Shown here one piece after another: positions 5,588-9,147 of a stretch of DNA of 9,147 nucleotides. This DNA comes from Phycisphaerales bacterium. Lineage in GTDB: Bacteria > Planctomycetota > Phycisphaerae > Phycisphaerales > SM1A02. A program made the position numbers and the translations under genes. The notes under the pieces are model-generated. The model made no database searches. It was given only the letters and a program-made list of their open reading frames with translations, and was not told the DNA's origin. The DNA lies in NCBI GenBank assembly GCA_018882625.1, contig VERO01000081.1, forward strand, positions 1 to 9,147, given 5' to 3'. Each line of letters starts with the position of its first letter. The first letter of the stretch is position 1.

Positions 5588-5827
5588 ATGCTCAGCGCGC
5601 TCCCGGTCTCCATCCACTCGTTCGACGATGTCGCGGGGCCTGCCCTGCGCCACCAAGCCATGCTGAAACAGGTGGCACTGGGGATCGTCGACGCGGTCCG
5701 CGCGGATCCGCCGCGCTATGCCGAGGGTGTGCGGATCATTGCGCTGATTGATGACGCCTCGGGCGAGGTCGGCGTCGATACCCTGCCCTTGCCTCGCGCG
5801 CACTGCACGCGCACCTCGGACCTGTGA
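5588..5827 (+). CDS. Hypothetical small protein, 79 residues
   Basis: This short plus-strand ORF encodes a 79-residue soluble-looking protein with strongly GC-rich third positions, as in the neighbouring real genes. The middle part (LKQVALGIVDAVRADPPRYAEG, then VRIIALIDDASGEVGVDTLP) reads like a helix followed by a strand-turn-strand. No family is recognised and no Shine-Dalgarno sequence precedes the ATG. It is in the same frame as the LuxR-like gene: after that gene's TGA (5477-5479) there are 36 sense codons before this ATG with no further stop, so it might be a detached C-terminal domain. Its own TGA overlaps the GTG of the next short ORF (GTGA, 5824-5827). It could equally be a decaying remnant. 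Confidence 0.4.
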   Translation: MLSALPVSIHSFDDVAGPALRHQAMLKQVALGIVDAVRADPPRYAEGVRIIALIDDASGEVGVDTLPLPRAHCTRTSDL

Positions 5828-5949
5828 GCACTCACCAGGAACTTCCCTCCGATCCGCTGACGATCTCCCTGCAGCATGATGTGTGTACTGTGGTCGTGCC
5901 TCTGGATGCGCGTGAACGCTTTGGGCCTACGGCGAGGTGCCGTCTATAG
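5824..5949 (+). pseudogene. Truncated DinB-like ORF, 41 codons (probable gene remnant)
   Basis: A GTG-started frame of 41 codons ends at the TAG at 5947-5949. Residues 8-20 (PSDPLTISLQHDV) match 11 of 13 residues of the DinB domain start in the fusion protein downstream (PSDPLSISLQHNV, residues 235-247 there). At DNA level, 5844-5885 and 7151-7192 agree at 36 of 42 positions. After that, similarity stops and the ORF ends. A DinB domain needs about 150 residues and its three His ligands, none of which are present apart from the early QH, so this is most likely the 5' stub of a deleted stand-alone DinB gene or a partial duplication. It could also be a short leader. Confidence 0.5.
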
Positions 5950-5950
5950 C
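5921..5950 (+). promoter_or_regulatory. Candidate sigma70-type promoter for the four-helix membrane protein
   Basis: TTGGGC (5921-5926) and TATAGC (5945-5950) are separated by 18 bp. The -35 is poor (TTG only) and the -10 is reasonable. The implied start site near 5957 leaves a short leader carrying a good ribosome-binding site. The -10 overlaps the stop codon of the DinB-like stub. Confidence 0.35.
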
Positions 5951-5960
5951 ATCGCGTGAG

Positions 5961-5966
5961 AAGGAG
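5961..5966 (+). promoter_or_regulatory. Ribosome-binding site for the four-helix membrane protein
   Basis: AAGGAG lies 8 nt before the ATG at 5975. It is the clearest Shine-Dalgarno sequence on the plus strand of the window and fixes this start. Confidence 0.8.
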
Positions 5967-5974
5967 CCTCGCTC

Positions 5975-6424
5975 ATGTCGATTCAGAATGTGCTTCGCGC
6001 TGGCGTTGTGCTGATGTGGGTGGTTGCGTTGATCGGCATCGGGATCTCGGTCGCGCTTGCGGGCAGCCTCCCGGCTCCGCTTCAGGACTGGGTAGTGGGT
6101 GAGGCGCAGCGTGATCTTGCCCTTCACGAGGTGGCGCTTGCGGCGGCAGCTCTTTCGGTCGTGTTCATTACGGCGCTCGCTTCGGTTGGACTGCTCTTCC
6201 TTCAGCGCTGGGCGGCCTACCTGTTCCTTGCGTGCGTGGTATCCGGAGTTGTGGCCTCAGTCTTCACGGGACCCTCCGTCGAGCAGGGTCCGGAGGGCGC
6301 CATGTATGACGTGGTCAATGTTCTCTCAGGGCTGGTACTGGGCTTGGCCTTCTTCACCAATGCACTCCGACCCCATGGAGAGCGAGTCGATTCCGCGATG
6401 CCCGACAGCAGCGCGCTGGGGTGA
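5975..6424 (+). CDS. Four-helix hypothetical integral membrane protein
   Basis: This 149-residue protein has four predicted transmembrane helices: about 7-29 (LRAGVVLMWVVALIGIGISVAL), 51-75 (HEVALAAAALSVVFITALASVGLLF), 79-98 (WAAYLFLACVVSGVVASVF) and 111-131 (YDVVNVLSGLVLGLAFFTNAL). Helices 1 and 2 are joined by a short polar segment carrying LQDWVVGEAQRDLALHE. Both termini are short; the C-terminal 18 residues are polar. There is no signal peptide or catalytic motif, and the family is not recognised. It has a strong ribosome-binding site and a possible promoter. The next gene starts 25 bp after its stop on the same strand, so the two are probably co-transcribed; the functional link is unclear. 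Confidence 0.75.
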   Translation: MSIQNVLRAGVVLMWVVALIGIGISVALAGSLPAPLQDWVVGEAQRDLALHEVALAAAALSVVFITALASVGLLFLQRWAAYLFLACVVSGVVASVFTGPSVEQGPEGAMYDVVNVLSGLVLGLAFFTNALRPHGERVDSAMPDSSALG

Positions 6425-6449
6425 CACACCTACGTAGCCGGATGCACGC

Positions 6450-7661
6450 ATGTCCGAAGACACCGAGCTCGAGTCGATGTGGCGCGCGGTTGACCGCGCG
6501 CTTGAGCAGTGGCTTGCGCCAGAGGACGCGGCGCTGCGGCAGGCCACCGACGGTGCGGCTCGCGCGGGGCTTCCCGAGATCGCGGTATCGCCAACCCAAG
6601 GGCGCCTGCTCGAGGTGCTCGCCCGCGCCGTCGGCGCCACCCGCATCCTCGAGATCGGCACGCTGGCGGGCTACAGCGCCATCTGGCTCGCACGTGCCCT
6701 TCCGGATCACGGCGCGCTCATCTCGATCGAGGTTGACCCGGATCGCGCACAGCTCGCGTCAGCGCACCTCGCGCAGGCGGGCCTCGCATCGCGCGTGGAG
6801 GTCAAGGCCGGGCGCGCCACCGAGACGCTCGATGCGATGATCAATGCGGGGACGGATCCCTTTGACTTCATCTTCATCGATGCGGACAAGGAGAGCTGCT
6901 CGGGGTACGTCGAGCGCGCCATGGCACTCGCGCGCCGCGGCACCGTGATTGTGGTGGACAACATCGTCCGGCGCGGACGCGTGACCGATGGCGCAACTGC
7001 CGACCCGAGCGTCGACGGCGTGCGCGCGATGATGGACCTCGTGGGGCGGCACCCGCAGCTTCGGGCCGCAGGCATGCAGACCGTCGGCGCCAAGGGCTAC
7101 GACGGCATGCTGATCGCGCTGGTGGACGGACCGCATGGCCGCGATGCACGTCCCTCCGACCCGCTCTCGATCTCCCTGCAGCACAACGTGTGGGCGACGC
7201 GAGAGGTGCTTGCCGCCTGCGAGCGCCTCAGCGACCCGCAGTGGCACCAGCAGTTCGCGATCGGCCTGGGATCGCTGCATGACACGCTGACGCACATCGT
7301 GGGCGCGATGTTCCGATGGGCCGACCGCATTGACGGACCCCCTCGTGCGATGCGGCCGTCAATCGAGGATGGCACGCAGCGGACGCCTGCGGAGCTGATC
7401 GCGCTGCTTGACGAGGCCGCTGCGGACCTTGATGCGACCGCGAGCCGCGCGCGAGAGCGCGGGCTGGACACTGCGGTGGACGTCACCCTGGGCGGGACGC
7501 CCTACCGCTTCACGCTCGGCGCGATGCTCATGCACGTGACCACGCACGGCATGCACCACCGCGCCCAGTGCCTGAACATGCTGCGGCGCCTTGCGGTGCC
7601 CGGCGTCAGCGACCGGCTCCCCGAGATCGACGTACTGGATTGGGCGGCGATGCGCATCTGA
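6450..7661 (+). CDS. Fusion protein: class I SAM O-methyltransferase plus DinB-family domain
   Basis: The protein has 403 residues in two domains. Residues 10-227 form a catechol/caffeoyl-CoA-type O-methyltransferase: SAM motif ILEIGTLAGYSAIWL (66-80), acidic loop IEVDPDRA (93-100), FIFIDADK (140-147) and VVDNIVRRGRV (168-178). Asp144, Asp170 and Asn171 are the expected divalent-metal ligands. The length and the opening with SPTQGRLLEVLARAVGATRILEIG fit the family. Residues 235-400 form a DinB-like four-helix domain: SISLQHNVWATREVL, a helix with THIVGAMFRW (His282), and HVTTHGMHHRAQ (His366, His370), the expected three-His metal site. The two domains are joined by a short linker near 226-235. 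It probably acts in the cytosol, with DinB-type chemistry on a thiol or other nucleophile possible (inference). No Shine-Dalgarno sequence is clear. It converges on the RidA gene with a 5-bp gap. Confidence 0.9.
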   Translation: MSEDTELESMWRAVDRALEQWLAPEDAALRQATDGAARAGLPEIAVSPTQGRLLEVLARAVGATRILEIGTLAGYSAIWLARALPDHGALISIEVDPDRAQLASAHLAQAGLASRVEVKAGRATETLDAMINAGTDPFDFIFIDADKESCSGYVERAMALARRGTVIVVDNIVRRGRVTDGATADPSVDGVRAMMDLVGRHPQLRAAGMQTVGAKGYDGMLIALVDGPHGRDARPSDPLSISLQHNVWATREVLAACERLSDPQWHQQFAIGLGSLHDTLTHIVGAMFRWADRIDGPPRAMRPSIEDGTQRTPAELIALLDEAAADLDATASRARERGLDTAVDVTLGGTPYRFTLGAMLMHVTTHGMHHRAQCLNMLRRLAVPGVSDRLPEIDVLDWAAMRI

Positions 7662-7666
7662 CCGGA

Positions 7667-8053
7667 TCACGCGGAGCCGACAATCGCATCCACCTCGATC
7701 TCGATCTTCATGCGTGGGTCGGCCAGGCCGGCCTCGATCATGGTGGCGGCCGGACGGATCTCGCCGAAGGCGGCACGCAGCGCGGGCCACGTGGCCGGGA
7801 AGTCGGCGGCGCGCGGCAGGATGTAGCGGACCCGGACAACGTCCTGCATCGATGCCCCCGCCTCGCGGAGCGCTGACTCGATGTTGCGCAGGCACTGCGC
7901 GGCCTGTTCGGCAACGTTGTCGCTGATGGTCATGGACGAGTAGTCGAAGCCGGTGGTCCCCGAGACGAAGACCTGGTTCCCGACCACCACCGCCCGGGAG
8001 TAGCCGATGTCGCGTTCGAAGCTCGAGCCCGAGGAGATGAGGCGGCGTGGCAT
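7667..8053 (-). CDS. RidA-family (YjgF/YER057c/UK114) protein
   Basis: The protein has 128 residues from the ATG at 8053, the normal length for the family. It starts with MPRRLISSGSSFERDIGYSRAVVVGNQVFVSGTTG, the usual N-terminal strand and loop of Rid proteins. The middle DNVAEQAAQCLRNIESALREAGASMQDVVRVRYIL is the characteristic helix and strand. The C-terminal FGEIRPAATMIEAGLADPRMKIEIEVDAI carries the Arg100 expected to bind the substrate carboxylate in active RidA. RidA enzymes deaminate reactive enamine/imine intermediates in the cytosol; whether this subgroup does so is not settled by sequence. The frame is open to 8263, but that part is antisense-like, Arg/His-rich and overlaps the DUF4097 gene. 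AGGA at 8064-8067 is a weak ribosome-binding site. It follows the DUF4097 gene by 32 bp. Confidence 0.92.
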   Translation of the reverse strand: MPRRLISSGSSFERDIGYSRAVVVGNQVFVSGTTGFDYSSMTISDNVAEQAAQCLRNIESALREAGASMQDVVRVRYILPRAADFPATWPALRAAFGEIRPAATMIEAGLADPRMKIEIEVDAIVGSA

Positions 8054-8085
8054 GGGATCGTGTTCCTGCCGGGATTTGGGATGCG

Positions 8086-9090
8086 TCACGACCGCTTCAG
8101 GGTGATCGGTCCGTTGGCGACGTCGAGCTTCGCCTTGGCCGGCGAGCCGGACGCGGCCTCGCGGCGGAAGGTGGCACCGATGACGTCCGGCGTGGTCGTT
8201 CCGTCGATGTCCGTGATGCGGAGCCTTCCGTTGGTCGTGGATGCATCGATCGCCCCGTCCCACGACGCCGGGATCTCCAGGGTGATGCCGCCGTTGACGC
8301 TCTCCGCGTCGATCACGGCCTTCGAACCTTCGGGCACGGCGATGCGGATCTTCCCGTTCGCGGTCTCGGCCCGGGCCGACGACATCACGCCGGAGATGTC
8401 GACGCTGCCATTCGTCGTCTCGGCCTTCACGGAAGTCATCGTGCCGGCGATGCTGATGGATCCGTTGTTTGAGTCTGCCTCGACGACCGACGCCGCGCCG
8501 GCTGCATCGATGGAGCCGTTCATCGTCTCGAGCACCAGCTTCCCGAGATCACCCTCGGTGCGGATGCTGCCGTTCATCGACTCGGCCCGCACGCTCGAGA
8601 GCACTGGGGTCCGGACAGTGACCTTCGTGCTGGGATGGTTGCTTCGGAAGAGCCCGAGGCCTGGCAGGTTCACCCGAATCTTCACCTGGCCGGACGAGTC
8701 CCGCTCGGCGACCAGCGCGGCTCCCTGCACTGCAGCGCGGTAGCTGTCGGAGTCGGAGCGGCCATCCGAGCGATCTCCGACCACGACGGTCACCTGCATC
8801 GACTTCAGGGAGTCGTCGCGCACCACCGTGATCGATCCATTCTCGACCTCCACGTCGAGCGACTTCGGGTCATCGAGGGTGGCCTGCAGCGTGCGCTCGA
8901 GGGCACCGTCCTGCGACGATGCAGGCGTAGCGGCGGCAGCGGGCGCTCCGTCCGGATTCGCGGGCGCTGCGCCCTGACTCGATGCGGACGCGGAGACGCA
9001 CGCGACGCCGGCGGCCATCGACACGGCAGCTACCGCCGCGGTGGCGAGGCGGACGGATAGGGATGGACGACGATGCAGCAGTCCTGACAT
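8086..9090 (-). CDS. Exported DUF4097-type repeat protein (putative beta-helix)
   Basis: The protein has 334 residues from the ATG at 9090. A basic n-region (LLHRRPSLSVR) and a hydrophobic core (about 14-30) form a signal peptide. GVAC at 28-31 is a weak lipobox (Gly at -3), so it could be a lipoprotein or a soluble secreted protein; an Ala/Pro-rich spacer follows (40-57). The body (78-334) is a DUF4097/adhesin-like repeat solenoid: asparagine-glycine turns followed by a short strand (NGSI, NGSV, NGKI, NGGI, NGRL, NGPI). The turns at residues 173, 191, 209, 227 and 245 are exactly 18 residues apart; those at 266 and 287 are 21 apart. AGG at 9097-9099 supports this start; a longer frame to 9132 adds 14 residues without gain. 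It is likely the first gene of an operon with RidA. No enzymatic motif is seen. Confidence 0.85.
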   Translation of the reverse strand: MSGLLHRRPSLSVRLATAAVAAVSMAAGVACVSASASSQGAAPANPDGAPAAAATPASSQDGALERTLQATLDDPKSLDVEVENGSITVVRDDSLKSMQVTVVVGDRSDGRSDSDSYRAAVQGAALVAERDSSGQVKIRVNLPGLGLFRSNHPSTKVTVRTPVLSSVRAESMNGSIRTEGDLGKLVLETMNGSIDAAGAASVVEADSNNGSISIAGTMTSVKAETTNGSVDISGVMSSARAETANGKIRIAVPEGSKAVIDAESVNGGITLEIPASWDGAIDASTTNGRLRITDIDGTTTPDVIGATFRREAASGSPAKAKLDVANGPITLKRS

Positions 9091-9147
9091 GATGAACCTG
9101 ATCCTATGCTCGAGCGATCCACCATCGCCCATGGTGCACGCCTGGAC
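9091..9147. other. Upstream region of the DUF4097 gene, right edge
   Basis: This short stretch holds the leader of the DUF4097 gene (AGG at 9097-9099 and an ATAGGA on the minus strand at 9107-9102). Too little sequence remains to define a promoter, and I see nothing else here. Confidence 0.4.

Noticed and set aside
5257..5803. Minus-strand ORFs of about 134 codons opposite the LuxR-like 3' end
   Set aside because: They are antisense to a clear HTH domain and the translations show no family features.
8054..8263. N-terminal extension of RidA to 8263
   Set aside because: The added 70 residues are His/Arg-rich, overlap the DUF4097 gene and are foreign to the normal 128-residue RidA length.

Overview
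The window is uniformly GC-rich with strongly GC-biased third codon positions. It looks like ordinary chromosome of a Gram-negative-type bacterium: two likely lipoproteins, exported Ala/Pro-rich proteins and a LolA-like protein all imply an outer envelope. The mix of ArsR-like winged-helix regulators, an S41 peptidase paired with a LolA-like protein, exported SOUL, DinB and DUF4097 proteins would fit Planctomycetota (Phycisphaerae-like) or a similar environmental lineage. That placement is a low-confidence guess, because no marker gene is present. I see no rRNA, tRNA, CRISPR array, insertion sequence or phage gene.

Layout. Bases 1-293 (minus) hold the N-terminal part of a membrane protein that runs off the left edge. 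Bases 326-3374 (minus) are a three-gene operon read right to left: an ArsR-like winged-helix regulator, an S41 peptidase lipoprotein with a PDZ domain, then an exported LolA-like protein. Both internal junctions are ATGA stop/start overlaps. A perfect 8-bp inverted repeat just upstream of the regulator is a candidate autoregulatory operator. Bases 3526-4449 (minus) encode an exported SOUL heme-binding-type protein. Divergent from it, at 4643-5479 (plus), is a regulator with an ArsR-like winged helix at the N terminus and a LuxR-type helix-turn-helix at the C terminus. The 193-bp divergent gap contains a 22-bp near-perfect dyad and a strong GC hairpin. A 15-nt sequence occurs in inverted orientation in the two gaps that flank the SOUL gene.

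The plus strand continues with a weakly supported 79-codon ORF (5588-5827). A 41-codon ORF overlaps its end and begins with a DinB-like N terminus (5824-5949). A four-helix membrane protein follows (5975-6424), then a two-domain protein that fuses a catechol/caffeoyl-CoA-type O-methyltransferase to a DinB domain (6450-7661). The 42 bases encoding the methyltransferase-DinB junction recur, 36/42 identical, in the 41-codon ORF 1.3 kb upstream. Converging on the fusion gene from the right is a minus-strand pair: a DUF4097-type repeat protein (8086-9090) followed by a RidA-family protein (7667-8053).

How it may work together (inference). The regulator-peptidase-LolA-like operon reads as one translationally coupled envelope module. 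The SOUL gene and its divergent dual-HTH regulator form a second candidate unit. The strongest items for follow-up are the two candidate operators with adjacent regulators, the inverted 15-mers flanking SOUL, the methyltransferase-DinB fusion with its duplicated junction, and the exact 18-residue periodicity of the DUF4097 protein.
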